NCBI RefSeq assembly: GCF_000003605.2
Contig: NW_003139317.1
Location: 388,791 to 417,266 of the forward strand
Direction of reading: 5' to 3'
From: Saccoglossus kowalevskii
Taxonomy: Eukaryota > Hemichordata > Enteropneusta > Harrimaniidae
DNA: 28,476 nt
Shown here one piece after another: positions 9,401-15,619 of the stretch. The position numbers and the translations under genes were made by a program. The notes beneath the pieces were generated by a model. The model was given only the letters and a program-made list of their open reading frames with translations. It did no database searches and was not told the origin of the DNA. Position 1 is the stretch's first letter, and every line of letters starts with the position of its first letter.

Positions 9401-10823
9401 AAAAAAATCAAAATATTGTTGTTTTTCAATATTTATGAAACATTTACCCTGGATGACATGCATGAATCATTGAAATCGTAAGAATACATTTTCATTGGCT
9501 ACAGAGGTCATTTTGTAATGACAATATTCTGTTCACTGTACTGATTTTGCATATTGTGTGAAAGACACAAAAAAATAACAGATTTTGAATTTAATTTTTT
9601 TTTTTTTTATAGCACAACGTTGAAATGCTGATCTTTGAAGAGGGTATAATTACATTGCGACATGCTTACTTCATCAAATATGTATATTATTAAGTTTAGT
9701 AATGCCCTAAAATACTTTCGCATTTATTAAATTTCATGTCACTAAAACACTATGATCTACATGTATGAATCGAAAAAGCCAACATTATTAATTATAATAC
9801 CGCTCACTGCAATTGGTTAGTCTGTAACAGACACAAACATGGCCAACAAAATTGGGTAAAACTACAAACATCAACATGCTAAAAAAGGTTTTAATGTTTT
9901 TCTCATCTTTAGTATGCCATTGATATTTTGTGGTTAACACCCAAGAAATGACAGGTATTCAGTGGAGGAAGAAGTCGGGGTATGACCTCAAGTGCGAAAG
10001 CTTCTTAGCCGCCAGCTATATCATGATCTAGGTCGCCTGTATTCTTAACTTACCTCCAACCTGTAGTTCAATCGTCCACCAATCAGATGGGACGTCTCCT
10101 AACAAACCACATGAGTAATTGCCAGCATCATCAAACGTAACATTTGTGATAGAAATCTGTGATATATCAGCTGTTATAGATATGACTTGGTTTGAGTCTA
10201 GATATTCTTGGTTAAAATACCATTGAACATTTAGAGCTGACGGTGTAGAGGTTGTACAATTTATAACTATGGTCTCACTCACACTGTAAATGGTCTTCTC
10301 AGAAGATATACTCACTTTGGCATGAACAAAAAACATTTTATAAGTTTAACCTTTGAAGCAACATTATGTTTTGTGCCAACATTTTGGTGGAACACTATTT
10401 TTCGATAATTTCTTTCAGTATCAAAATATTGAAAAAAATATTTTAAAAATGTGAGGCATTTTATTTTGTAAAATACATTAGAAGTTGACTTTAGCATTAA
10501 ATCTTCTTTTGAAATAATCAGAATTACAACAGTTACAAGCGAGAGAGTTATCACCTGCGTACGTGCAGGAGTTGAGTCCCACGCTATGATAACAACGCTA
10601 AAAACGCAAAGGCTCATGGGTAGATGCTTGTTTGTAAACAATGACATGCTATGGCCATCTGACTGATGCGCAGGTGGCGACTCCACTGCTTTAACAGTTA
10701 GCAGACGAATCCCCTCAGATTGAACCTCCATTATTTAAACTCACCAACATTTCCCTGTGTGATCTGAAGCAACAGAATAAAACTAAATACAGATAAATAC
10801 AGATACGAAATAAAAGCAGACAT
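328..10823 (-). CDS. Gene A: gp130/IL6ST-like class I cytokine receptor, 3' partial (11 exons)
   Basis: Join, in transcript order: 10823-10745, 10314-10054, 9393-9264, 8133-7943, 6628-6468, 5383-5233, 3977-3892, 3279-3159, 2078-1980, 1573-1435, 479-328. All junctions have GT donors and AG acceptors, and each exon's end phase fits the next exon's start phase, giving about 524 uninterrupted codons. Domains: signal peptide (1-~24), Ig-like (28-113; C46, W58, C95), cytokine-receptor D1 (115-220; C124-x9-C134-x-W136 plus a KFPDC...SC segment), D2 with WSNWS (222-324), FN3 (326-427), FN3 (428-523). Family knowledge: Ig plus cytokine-binding module plus membrane-proximal FN3 domains is the layout of gp130, LIFR-related receptors and arthropod Domeless. 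Such receptors bind helical cytokines at the cell surface and signal through JAK/STAT. The KF-x-DC...SC spacing in D1 resembles vertebrate gp130. The third FN3, membrane segment and tail are presumed to lie left of the window. Orthology to any vertebrate receptor is inference. Confidence 0.88.
480..1434. other. Gene A intron 10
   Basis: AT-rich intron. It contains a 10-bp AATTTGGTTA unit repeated three times (991-1020) and one copy of a CACTG-type inverted-repeat element (1193-1388). Two overlapping opposite ORFs at 565-868 show no protein similarity I recognise and look like chance. Confidence 0.7.
1193..1388. repeat. MITE-like inverted-repeat element, CACTG family copy 1
   Basis: Starts ACTGTGGAATACTATATTTT and ends with TTATTTTACAGTA. 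Internally it carries CAGTGAAAATAAAATCCAGC and related segments. Similar segments recur at 4836-5040 and 20811-21019. A shorter AGTAAATTAAAACCTAGTGA piece follows directly. The family is non-coding, AT-rich and roughly palindromic, as in non-autonomous DNA transposons. Confidence 0.6.
1435..1573 (-). CDS. Gene A exon 10: second membrane-proximal FN3, first half
   Basis: Encodes residues 428-472: PFPPTLVTVEALSASSIHIR, then W-N-P and ITSYTIYWSSSDSHT. This is the standard FN3 pattern P-x-x-x...I-x-W-x-P...Y-x-I-x-W. The donor is GTAAAA. Its last two bases AG join the G of exon 11 to give Arg. Confidence 0.86.
1574..1979. other. Gene A intron 9, nothing else seen
   Basis: A 406-bp AT-rich intron between two FN3 exons. 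I found no repeat or ORF in it. Confidence 0.6.
1980..2078 (-). CDS. Gene A exon 9: end of the first membrane-proximal FN3
   Basis: Encodes residues 395-426. LDIYSTYEIHVVTYNSVGSS carries the tyrosine corner and the F strand with N-S-x-G, and it is followed by VTVSFPAS. It completes an FN3 spread over three exons. The acceptor is TTTACCAG and the donor is GTGAGT. The terminal G plus CT of exon 10 gives Ala. Confidence 0.86.
2079..3158. other. Gene A intron 8
   Basis: AT-rich intron. Positions 2172-2235 resemble the left end of a dispersed repeat also seen near 23430 and 27585 (AGCTGATATAGCTTTGCTAT and nearby sequence). The segment 2880-3110 is slightly less AT-rich but has no recognisable coding potential. 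Confidence 0.55.
3159..3279 (-). CDS. Gene A exon 8: middle of the first membrane-proximal FN3
   Basis: Encodes residues 354-393: PLSVRDMRGVVLGYNVTVVE and continuing to NATTYRVI. G-x-x-x-GYNVTV is the typical FN3 C strand. NVT and NAT are glycosylation sequons. The acceptor is TTACACACAG. The donor, GTAATT, is the least canonical in the gene. It is accepted because the reading frame and domain continue correctly into exon 9 (GAA codon, ELDIYSTYEI). Confidence 0.82.
3280..3891. other. Gene A intron 7
   Basis: A 612-bp intron. Its first ~230 bp on the transcript side (3891-3660) is a degenerate tandem repeat carrying donor-like GATGTRAG motifs, described separately. The remainder is AT-rich. 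Confidence 0.6.
3661..3891 (-). repeat. Degenerate tandem repeat with splice-donor-like motifs
   Basis: Read on the minus strand, the real exon 7 donor context GGGATGTAAGT recurs as TGTGATGTAAGG (about 3799), TGTGATGTGAGAGG (about 3766) and TGGGATGTGAGTATG (about 3701). Each is followed by ATGCTCT or a similar sequence, and some by CTGTTTC and CAGTCTCACC. The copies are diverged and of unequal length (about 30-95 bp). The repeat appears to have grown from, or to include, the functional donor region. Confidence 0.5.
3892..3977 (-). CDS. Gene A exon 7: start of the first membrane-proximal FN3
   Basis: Encodes residues 326-353, beginning PLTRVHLNHEIK and ending in VILFWD, the core tryptophan strand of an FN3 domain. 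The acceptor is TTGTTATAG, the donor is GTAAGT, and the exit phase is 0. The donor sequence (GGGATGTAAGT) is echoed several times in the following intron by a degenerate tandem repeat. Confidence 0.83.
3978..5232. other. Gene A intron 6
   Basis: AT-rich intron. It holds a segment around 4555-4640 (CGGCCATCTTGATTTGGATC and flanks) related to the large repeat at 25.78-26.38 kb, and a CACTG-family element at 4836-5040. I see no exon. Confidence 0.6.
4836..5040. repeat. CACTG-family inverted-repeat element copy 2
   Basis: Starts TTCACTTTATTTTAGCTGGA and ends ATAATTTTATTTTACAGTA. It contains TTCGCTGGATTTTATTTTCA and AATTTATTTTTGCTGAAAAG, shared almost exactly with 20811-21019. The copy at 1193-1388 is in the same family but runs differently inside. 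Confidence 0.65.
5233..5383 (-). CDS. Gene A exon 6: cytokine-binding domain D2 with WSNWS motif
   Basis: Encodes residues 275-324: IFTSSTSHLLCNLESFTEYT, IILKASQTGLKLDSQY, then WSNWS. WSxWS is the defining motif of class I cytokine receptors. It sits where expected, on the F-G side of D2 about 10 residues before the linker AEKAPL. The L-x-x-F-T-E-Y strand matches the usual FN3 tyrosine-corner region. The acceptor is TTTTCCAG and the donor is GTATGC. The exit G combines with CT of exon 7 to give Ala. Confidence 0.92.
5985..6175. repeat. Dispersed interspersed repeat (ATCATCACAAAATGAAC family), fragment
   Basis: It shares ordered blocks with 23430-23820 and 27585-27860: ATCATCACAAAATGAAC, TTTTCAACACGAAGTCGAAA, ATCACTTTCACCAAAAATGA, ATTCACCACAATTAGTG, then AAGTCAACAGCGA. 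It is non-coding. No terminal repeats are clear. Confidence 0.6.
6188..6285. repeat. MITE family 2, partial copy (right half)
   Basis: GTGATTTCCATTGGAAGGGT, TTGGATTGTGGGAAAATCAA and the end TGCGACTACTGCTGCACTTT match the right part of the element at 7429-7740. The left terminal repeat is missing. Confidence 0.65.
6468..6628 (-). CDS. Gene A exon 5: cytokine-binding domain D2, first half
   Basis: Encodes residues 222-274: TPFAPRNLNAIPEEPGCLKI, then the TWNLP tryptophan strand, then YNLQYAITYQSQWDSEWSQA. This is the A-to-C' part of an FN3 domain, with the proline-rich start expected for D2. The acceptor is TTGTTCAG, the donor is GTAAGT, and the exit phase is 0. It joins exon 6 directly in frame to complete the domain. 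Confidence 0.88.
6629..7942. other. Gene A intron 4
   Basis: AT-rich intron containing a complete MITE family 2 element (7429-7740). I recognise no exon. An open frame at 7247-7498 (plus strand) runs into the MITE and is not coding. Confidence 0.6.
7429..7740. mobile_element. MITE family 2, full-length copy (~310 bp)
   Basis: Terminal inverted repeats: left TTTAAAGGGCTGTAGTCGTC, right CGACCACCGCCCTTTAAA. The inner terminal parts hold CGCGCCATGCATGTGCG and GCACATGCGCAGCG. It carries no transposase. The right third matches 6188-6285, and the same termini bound the 133-bp element at 12534-12666. The TIR and size fit a non-autonomous DNA transposon, but the superfamily cannot be assigned. Confidence 0.75.
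7943..8133 (-). CDS. Gene A exon 4: cytokine-binding domain D1, second half
   Basis: Encodes residues 158-220. Cysteines C163, C172 and C183 lie in KEC...KFPDC...YSC, followed by an FN3 F-G strand pattern NVSVVARNDLG and a linker FNPDFE. The KF-x-DC...SC segment and the x-N-x-LG-x-VTS strand match the vertebrate gp130 domain 2 pattern as I know it. The exon has one odd cysteine beyond the usual two pairs. The acceptor (CATATAG) is weaker than others in the gene. The donor is GTATGT, and the leftover A joins exon 5 to give Ile. Confidence 0.86.
8134..9263. other. Gene A intron 3
   Basis: Holds a large 27-bp minisatellite (8661-9240) next to the donor end. The other half, 8134-8640, is plain AT-rich intron. 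Confidence 0.65.
8661..9240 (-). repeat. 27-bp minisatellite, ~21 units, open reading frame on the gene's sense strand
   Basis: The plus-strand unit is ACAGGATATGATGTCATAGA plus TCTACCT or a variant. About 21 units and a final partial one are visible. Two subtypes (ending ACCT and ACAT) alternate over part of the array, hinting at a 54-bp higher-order unit. One unit lacks 3 bp and one gains 3 bp, so the frame is kept throughout. The minus strand reads a 9-residue repeat MTSYPVGRS without a stop (ORF 9241-8621, 206 codons). It is intronic: the exon 3 donor at 9263-9258 lies just upstream and fits the receptor frame. Probably a non-coding VNTR. Confidence 0.9.
9264..9393 (-). CDS. Gene A exon 3: cytokine-binding domain D1, first half
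   Basis: The exon encodes residues 115-156 starting APTQIANF. It carries the first disulfide signature of class I receptors, C124-x9-C134-S-W136, followed by strand residues TSYTFYYKS. The acceptor TTTTTTATTGCAG and donor GTAAGT are strong. Two bases (TA) of a split Tyr codon are completed by exon 4. Reading past the donor meets an in-frame TAG at once, so retention of this intron would truncate the protein. A 27-bp minisatellite starts about 24 bp inside the intron. Confidence 0.88.
9394..10053. other. Gene A intron 2, nothing else seen
   Basis: A 660-bp AT-rich intron between the Ig exon and D1. Apart from a 14-T run near 9597-9610 I see no distinct element. Confidence 0.55.
10054..10314 (-). 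CDS. Gene A exon 2: Ig-like domain
   Basis: This single exon encodes one Ig-like domain (residues 27-113). The first cysteine is in VINC (C46), the core tryptophan in VQWYF (W58), and the second cysteine in the classical D-x-G-x-Y-x-C motif (DDAGNYSC, C95). It has three N-glycosylation sequons (NCT, NVT, NYS). The acceptor follows a T-rich tract and the donor is GTAAGT. A single N-terminal Ig domain before the cytokine-binding module is the gp130 arrangement. The exon begins with the last two bases of a codon and ends with one base, phase 1 on both sides, as is usual for Ig-domain exons. Confidence 0.87.
10315..10744. other. Gene A intron 1, containing a MITE
   Basis: Intron between the signal-peptide exon and the Ig exon. 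Much of it is a MITE family 1 element (10533-10694). A minus-strand ORF at 10731-10312 comes from read-through of this element and is not a gene. Confidence 0.65.
10533..10694 (+). mobile_element. MITE family 1, copy A (full length, ~160 bp)
   Basis: Terminal inverted repeats: left AAGCGAGAGAGTTATCACCT, right revcomp AAGCAGTGGAGTCGCCACCT. The centre contains TCATGGGTAGATGCTTGTTT, shared with copies B and C. The 8-bp direct repeat AACAGTTA flanks the element (10528-10535 and 10693-10700), a plausible target-site duplication. No transposase is present. Confidence 0.75.
10745..10823 (-). CDS. Gene A exon 1: start codon and signal peptide
   Basis: The ATG at 10823-10821 opens 26 codons (MSAFISYLYL...QITQGNV) with a long hydrophobic core (YLYLSVFSFILLL), a typical cleavable signal peptide. 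The exon ends with one base of a split codon before a GTGAGT donor, and this base joins the Ig exon to give Val. An upstream ATG in another frame (10835-10833) stops within 17 codons, so this start is preferred. A CAG acceptor at 10857-10859 just upstream suggests that the 5' UTR continues in another exon. Confidence 0.82.
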
Positions 10824-11124
10824 CTTGTTCCATTAAACGGTGAATTAGCACATGACCTGTAAAAGTAAACAATGAGAACACATTGTGTACTGAGATACAG
10901 TACGGTAATGACAACTATGTATATGCAAATAGTTTAGAATAAATCCCTGTTATTTATCATCTACTATTACCTGTATAAAAAAGTCAATTCAGTAATTTAC
11001 AATGAATAAGTCATCCATTTTGAATTGCTTGTTAAGATGTGCCAGGGGGTTTTCTAGAAAAAATGAACTAGAGGGAGCACACACACACAGGCGAGGGAAC
11101 GGAACGACCAAGCACAGAAACAAC
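10824..11124. other. 5' flank of gene A
   Basis: A minus-strand TTTTACAG acceptor at 10857-10864 precedes the start codon, so this stretch may be the last 5'-UTR intron rather than the promoter itself. No TATA box or initiator is obvious. Confidence 0.45.
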
Positions 11125-11274
11125 ATGGCGGATCGACCTGAAAATGCCATAGCGGAAGGTTTCTGGGCCGTTTTAATGGTGTATCTATCGCCATTGAAAT
11201 ATTTTGGGAGTAATTTCAGTGTATTTGGTGTCCAGACACATTGTCAGCTGGTGTTGCTGAGCAGTTTTCACTGA
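11125..11274 (+). CDS. Doubtful short divergent ORF (49 codons), hypothetical
   Basis: The ATG in a good start context (AACATGGCGG) opens MADRPENAIAEGFWAVLMVY and runs to a TGA at 11274. The plus-strand frame is open from 11002. I recognise no domain. It lies about 300 bp upstream of the gene A start codon and points away from it. It could be the first exon of a divergent transcript or chance. No strong donor is seen within the ORF, which weakens the gene interpretation. Confidence 0.15.
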   Translation: MADRPENAIAEGFWAVLMVYLSPLKYFGSNFSVFGVQTHCQLVLLSSFH

Positions 11275-11459
11275 GAAAAATATATTTGAGAAAGATTTCA
11301 TGTTGTACGGCAGCACAGAAATGCGTGGCTCTAGAAATATATTTATGACTTGAAATTCGGTAAGAGGGCGCCAGCCGAGAGTATCAGGGGGCTATGTATC
11401 AGGGAGAATATGGGCTAAGCGATCAAAAACGTTAGCTCATATTAAGAAAATGTGCTGAA

Positions 11460-11890
11460 AATATTCCATTTATCACTGATTTATGCATATTAATGAGGCA
11501 CATGGCCATTTGATGTCATATATATTTTTCTGAAGCTTTCAATATTACACTTGCTGGATTGTCCTATCTGCAACAGTGCTTGAGATATTAGTTATGCATA
11601 ATAATGAGGTACTATATATATGGGCATGTGATAATGTCATTTTGCCCATTGCCTTCATTTCAGCATCAGTTGCATGTGTCTATCTGCAATATCTCTATAT
11701 TAAAATTATGCATATTTAATGAGATCACATGACCAAATACGGTAAAATGATGTTGGAGATGTATCTCTATATAGTCCAATGCCTTCAACATAGCACTAGT
11801 TGACATCTGACGAGTGTTTGTTGAGATATCAGTTGAAAAGCTAAACTTTTCTAATTATTATGCAAATTGGGTAATTAGTTAGTACGGATT
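11460..11890. repeat. Diverged ~110-150 bp tandem array (TTATGCATATTAATGAG motif)
   Basis: The motifs TTATGCATATTAATGAG (11481), TTATGCATAATAATGAG (11591), TTATGCATATTTAATGAG (11706) and ATTATTATGCAAATTG (11856) recur. TTGAGATATNAGTT and CTATCTGCAA blocks lie between them. A further unit lies at 12380-12530, beyond an inserted GC-rich element. The monomers are strongly diverged, so the array is old. Confidence 0.55.
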
Positions 11891-11925
11891 TAAACCCAAG
11901 AGTAATGTCCAAGAACATCTATGTA

Positions 11926-12390
11926 ATTAGCTGCAGTTCTNNNNNNNNNNNNNNNNNNNNNNNNNNNNNNNNNNNNNNNNNNNNNNNNNNNNNNNNNNNN
12001 NNNNNNNNNNNNNNNNNNNNNNNNNNNNNNNNNNNNNNNNNNNNNNNNNNNNNNNNNNNNNNNNNNNNNNNNNNNNNNNNGGCGACAAACGAGGGGATTT
12101 CGCTGAAGTTTTCCCGCGGTTTTCGTCGTGAAATCGACCAATTTCGGACCATCGCCCTCAAAATAATTGATGAAATAGTTTGGGGACCCATCGACAGTAG
12201 AAAGTAGAAACTTGAGGCGAAAATAATGAAAACAAACCCGGCTGTTACGGCCCGACCTGATTTCAGGTCGGTAAAATATGGTAACTCGCATAGGATGGAA
12301 CTGTAGCTCCATGGTTTCGCGTTAACACCACGACGAACAAAATAACCGACAGCGAAACCGAGCGAGCTACAGAACTGCAGCAACTATGTA
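11926..12390. mobile_element. GC-rich inserted element with inverted ends, contains the gap
   Basis: The ends TGTAATTAGCTGCAGTTCT (left) and AGAACTGCAGCAACTATGTA (right) are imperfect inverted repeats. Between them the base composition is much more GC/CpG-rich than the AT-rich array on both sides. A 9-bp perfect hairpin CCGACCTGA/TCAGGTCGG lies at 12252-12271. No coding signature is visible. Mobile origin is inferred from the inverted ends and the interruption of the array. Confidence 0.4.
11941..12080. other. Assembly gap, 140 N
   Basis: Unresolved bases. The gap starts directly after GCTGCAGTTCT. The inverted counterpart AGAACTGCAGC is at 12371-12381. The missing sequence may therefore be part of an inverted-repeat element. 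Open frames across the gap are artefacts. Confidence 0.95.
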
Positions 12391-12533
12391 ATAGGCTTCA
12401 TTGACATCTGTTGAGTAGTTCTGGAGATATCAGTAGAACATATGAAAATTGATAAATTATTATGCAAATTGTAAGCAACCAAAACCTAATCAGGTCTGTA
12501 CATTGTCCCAGGGCATATATGCACTAGTTTTCA
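12380..12533. repeat. Continuation of the TTATGCAAATTG tandem array
   Basis: GACATCTGTTGAGTAGTTCT, GGAGATATCAGT and AATTATTATGCAAATTG match the unit at 11800-11875 (GACATCTGACGAGTGTTTGT, GAGATATCAGTTG, ATTATTATGCAAATTG). The array resumes after the inserted element. Confidence 0.55.
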
Positions 12534-12666
12534 TTAAAGGGCGGTAGTCGTCGCGCCGCGTCCTGTTCAATATGGGACTCATAGCGACGTATACAACGCG
12601 TGTAAAATACATTGTTTATTTACATGGAATTCGAACACGCGCTGCGCGACGACCACCGCGCTTTAA
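12534..12666. mobile_element. MITE family 2, short copy (133 bp)
   Basis: The termini TTAAAGGGCGGTAGTCGTCG and CGACGACCACCGCGCTTTAA are near-perfect inverted repeats, continuing inward with CGCGC on both sides. It has the same ends as 7429-7740 but a different, shorter core. It sits inside the tandem array. Confidence 0.8.
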
Positions 12667-12899
12667 CAACTGTTGAGTGATATATCGATGAAAATCTGAG
12701 AATACTCATAATAACGTGACTTATAACACCACGTCTAGAGTGACTAGTTTGTCACAGTGACCGTTACACATTTCTCTAGTCTAGTAACAGTGACAGCATA
12801 CAAGTTTCTTACCGGAAATAGATAATGTACATCATCAACAGTGGGTCTTGTTGAAACGTACGCCAGACTCTGTCCCAAGAAAATGCGTCATGCACTTAC

Positions 12900-13390
12900 C
12901 CGAGGAGAAGGTCGTTGTTTGGAATCATGACTTTGATGTCATATTCATGACTATGACGAGTTCAAACGGTGCTTACAAACGTCGAATGACAACAACACGT
13001 TGAAGTTCGTGACAACTCTTTTGACGCTCCAGTTCAAAGAATATATGCAAATGAGTTACTTGTAACTGCGGCGATCGTGTAGCGACTACGGCATCACGAC
13101 CGGAAGTTACTATCCTAAACAGAGGCAGCGACACGACATTTTGCATGAAGTGGCGAGATCTGCTCACCAACTTTGCGCCAAAAGAGCGACATTTAATACT
13201 AGGGGGTCCGGGGGCATGCTCGCTCTTAAAAATTTTGAAATCTAGACCCTCTGAAACGCATCTTGAATTTTCAAGGTGAATGTTCCGGCGAAGCACTCCA
13301 CTCTGTAGAGGGAGGAATGTCCGAACGGAACAACACCGTGATGGCGGACGATGCTGAAACGCTATTTCCTTCATTTTGAGGAGCAAATTT
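12900..13390 (-). promoter_or_regulatory. CpG-rich patch, candidate promoter and 5' noncoding exon of gene A
   Basis: CpGs are clearly denser here than in flanking sequence. On the minus strand a strong donor (CTCGG|GTAAGTGCA, exon end at 12900) closes the patch. It could splice to the acceptor just before the gene A start codon (10856). An ETS-type site ACCGGAAGT lies at 13099-13107. A 137-codon open frame on the minus strand (13386-12973) looks like GC-rich chance sequence. The link to gene A is inference. Confidence 0.35.
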
Positions 13391-14570
13391 TGATGACAAC
13401 AAGGGTTTCAGCTTGATTTTGGAGGGGCGACATTTTTTTCGAGGGGCGACCGCGTGCCGCCACCGCCGCTGCTAAACATGACACCAAACAATAACGCAAT
13501 GACCATGAATTCCAAATTCATTTGTTCGTATATTTACGGACACGTGACCAAATATGCAACTTTGTTGAATGGATTTCAGAAAATCACGGAAGTGTTTATT
13601 TTTCGAGAACTACGAAAGAGGAAAACTTTTTCTTCGTAATGTTTTTATATTTAGAACGACGTTGTTTTGGTATTGTGTCATCCCTACGTCACGTGCGTAA
13701 TTTTCCCTGAGTAATTTCTCATATTTAATTGTACCTTATCCGTAGTATCGTAAGTTTAGACCCGCCATTGCAAAGTCCTACACCACATGAATATTTCTTC
13801 AATATTCATCGCATTTGTGGCTGACGTGAATATCACATAACGAATTTATCTGTTTATCATACAGAAATAAAGATATATAAATTAATGGATCGGTAAATAG
13901 CTGTATTTTAGTGAAAGGACGATTTTTAGTTCGGCAGTAACATGAAACTAGTTTTTATACATTTGATTATTTTTTTTCACATATTTATTAGTTTATCTAA
14001 ATTCATCCTGTGGCATTTTGTAATACATTTTAAAACAAACGTCTCGAAAACCTACATCAAAAAATATAGTAAAAAATTTCGAAATAAAAAAAAAGCACCG
14101 GATTTTATTAAAAGAGATCGTTTTTTTATGGAACGCCGTAGCTGTCTTATGTGGTCACACTTTTATATATGATACATATACATCAATATACGATATATGG
14201 TTTTCAGTATACAGAGCATACTGACCAAAATACAAAGATATATATTTGATTATTATTTTTCTACATATTTATTAGTTGATCTAAATTCATTCCGTGGCAT
14301 TTTAACACGTTTTTAAAACCCACGTGTCATGTAGTGGAATTTGTTTTGAGTTCAGACAGTATGTCGGTAATGGCGTCGTCTGTCCCTGACTCCGCTGTTG
14401 TGCATATCACATCAGGCGATAATTTTCACCTCAATGTTGCAATGACATTATCTCCTCCCTAATTCTGCCGAAGAAGGTGATAGTCGTGGAAATATCACAC
14501 CCCAAGAGCTGCCTTGACTGTTTGGCTGAAGGGCTCTTAGCTTAATTTGTACGGTTTTTAGCTTCTTTCA
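13391..14570. other. Intergenic, local duplication
   Basis: No gene is recognised. Segments around 13963-14050 and 14247-14330 are similar (ACATATTTATTAGTT, ATCTAAATTCAT, GTGGCATTTT, TTTTAAAAC), about 285 bp apart. A short frame starting MSVMASSVPDSAVV at 14361 stops after 33 codons. Confidence 0.5.
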
Positions 14571-14965
14571 GTTAAGAGGGGGGGGGACAAGGGGGGTAGC
14601 TGGTATACAGTTTTACGGGAAATAAAAAAGGCTTTTTACAATTTACAAAGAAAAAAAGACGTTTTTACAGTTTACAGTGAAAATTTAATTTTGCAGTGAA
14701 TTGTGTCATCTAGTCGTTTTATAGTGAATGTAATTTCCCTGGATTATTCTTAATTACGACTTTTTTCATTTGGATGTAAATTCTTGTACGTAGCGAGAAA
14801 AATTACATATTTTTACAGTGTACGAAAAAGGAAATATTTGTTTGATTACGTTGTACGTCTAGCCTGTGATTACAGAATTACGGAATTTATTGTTTTTAAT
14901 TTACGTTGTACGAACAACAAAATATTGCAATTACGTTGAACGAAAATACCACCCCCCCAGTTAAC
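14571..14965. mobile_element. Inverted-repeat element with G/C-run termini (~395 bp)
   Basis: The left end, GTTAAGAG plus nine G, is inverted at the right end as seven C then AGTTAAC. The interior is made of degenerate TTTACAGTGTACG and TTACGTTGTACG motifs in both orientations. It is non-coding. The left end, with G9 and G6 tracts, could form a G-rich structure. Confidence 0.45.
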
Positions 14966-15600
14966 TTCCTTGGATAACGTGGGGGGTATTGCTTGATCCA
15001 GGTATTGCAGATCTATCGTTCGTATCCAAAGAGTTTCCCGACAGAGACTTATTTTTCAGGGACGTTTCTACCTGCAGTTGAAAATGCTGAAACATTTTGG
15101 GAGTGAAGTGTAAGTTGCGTGTGGCACCGGACTTTCACAGTCAAAAACATGCTATACTGGTGGCGCAGTGTTGATGTCGACTGTGCATTGTCTGATCTTG
15201 TTGTGGAATGGAATGCTATAGGATGAGTGTCTATATGTCTACCTTTATAGGTAAGTCAAACATTTAGCTGTGAGGTTTGTCCCACTGCCAAATTTAAAGT
15301 ATACACACAGTATACCGAATGAAGAGTGCCATGAACTCTCGTTGATGAAATATGATGGGGAGAATATCGATATTCTCCATTAATCTAACACATATTACTG
15401 CTGGCACCCAAAATAGAAAATTTATCTTAATACACTTTAAATTAGAGAAATACAATATATATCAAACGTGAATGCATGTGGGTGACCTCGCATATAAAAA
15501 CAAGGATTCCTAGACAAGTTATCTAAAGTGAACAGGGCATGGCAGCCAACATGAGTTTTGTTTACGGATGATTGCTGACCATAAACCTGGTTACTCTACT
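14966..15600. other. Intergenic, 20-bp perfect palindrome
   Basis: No gene is seen. A perfect palindrome GGAGAATATCGATATTCTCC lies at 15359-15378. A second G6 run follows at 14981-14986. Confidence 0.6.
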
Positions 15601-15619
15601 TATCAGGGAGTACCAATAG

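Noticed and set aside
10312-10731. 139-codon minus-strand ORF in gene A intron 1
   Set aside because: Most of it translates MITE family 1, and the neighbouring exons splice across it in phase.
11890-12383. Three overlapping ORFs spanning the N gap
   Set aside because: They exist only because unknown bases cannot contain stops.
12973-13386. 137-codon minus-strand ORF as a protein gene
   Set aside because: Arg/Ser/His-rich translation of CpG-rich DNA with no recognisable domain. It is better read as part of a promoter or 5' UTR patch.
14361-14462. Small ORF MSVMASSVPDSAVV...
   Set aside because: Only 33 codons, no donor or domain evidence. The neighbouring frame (LPKKVIVVEISHP) is also too short to assign.
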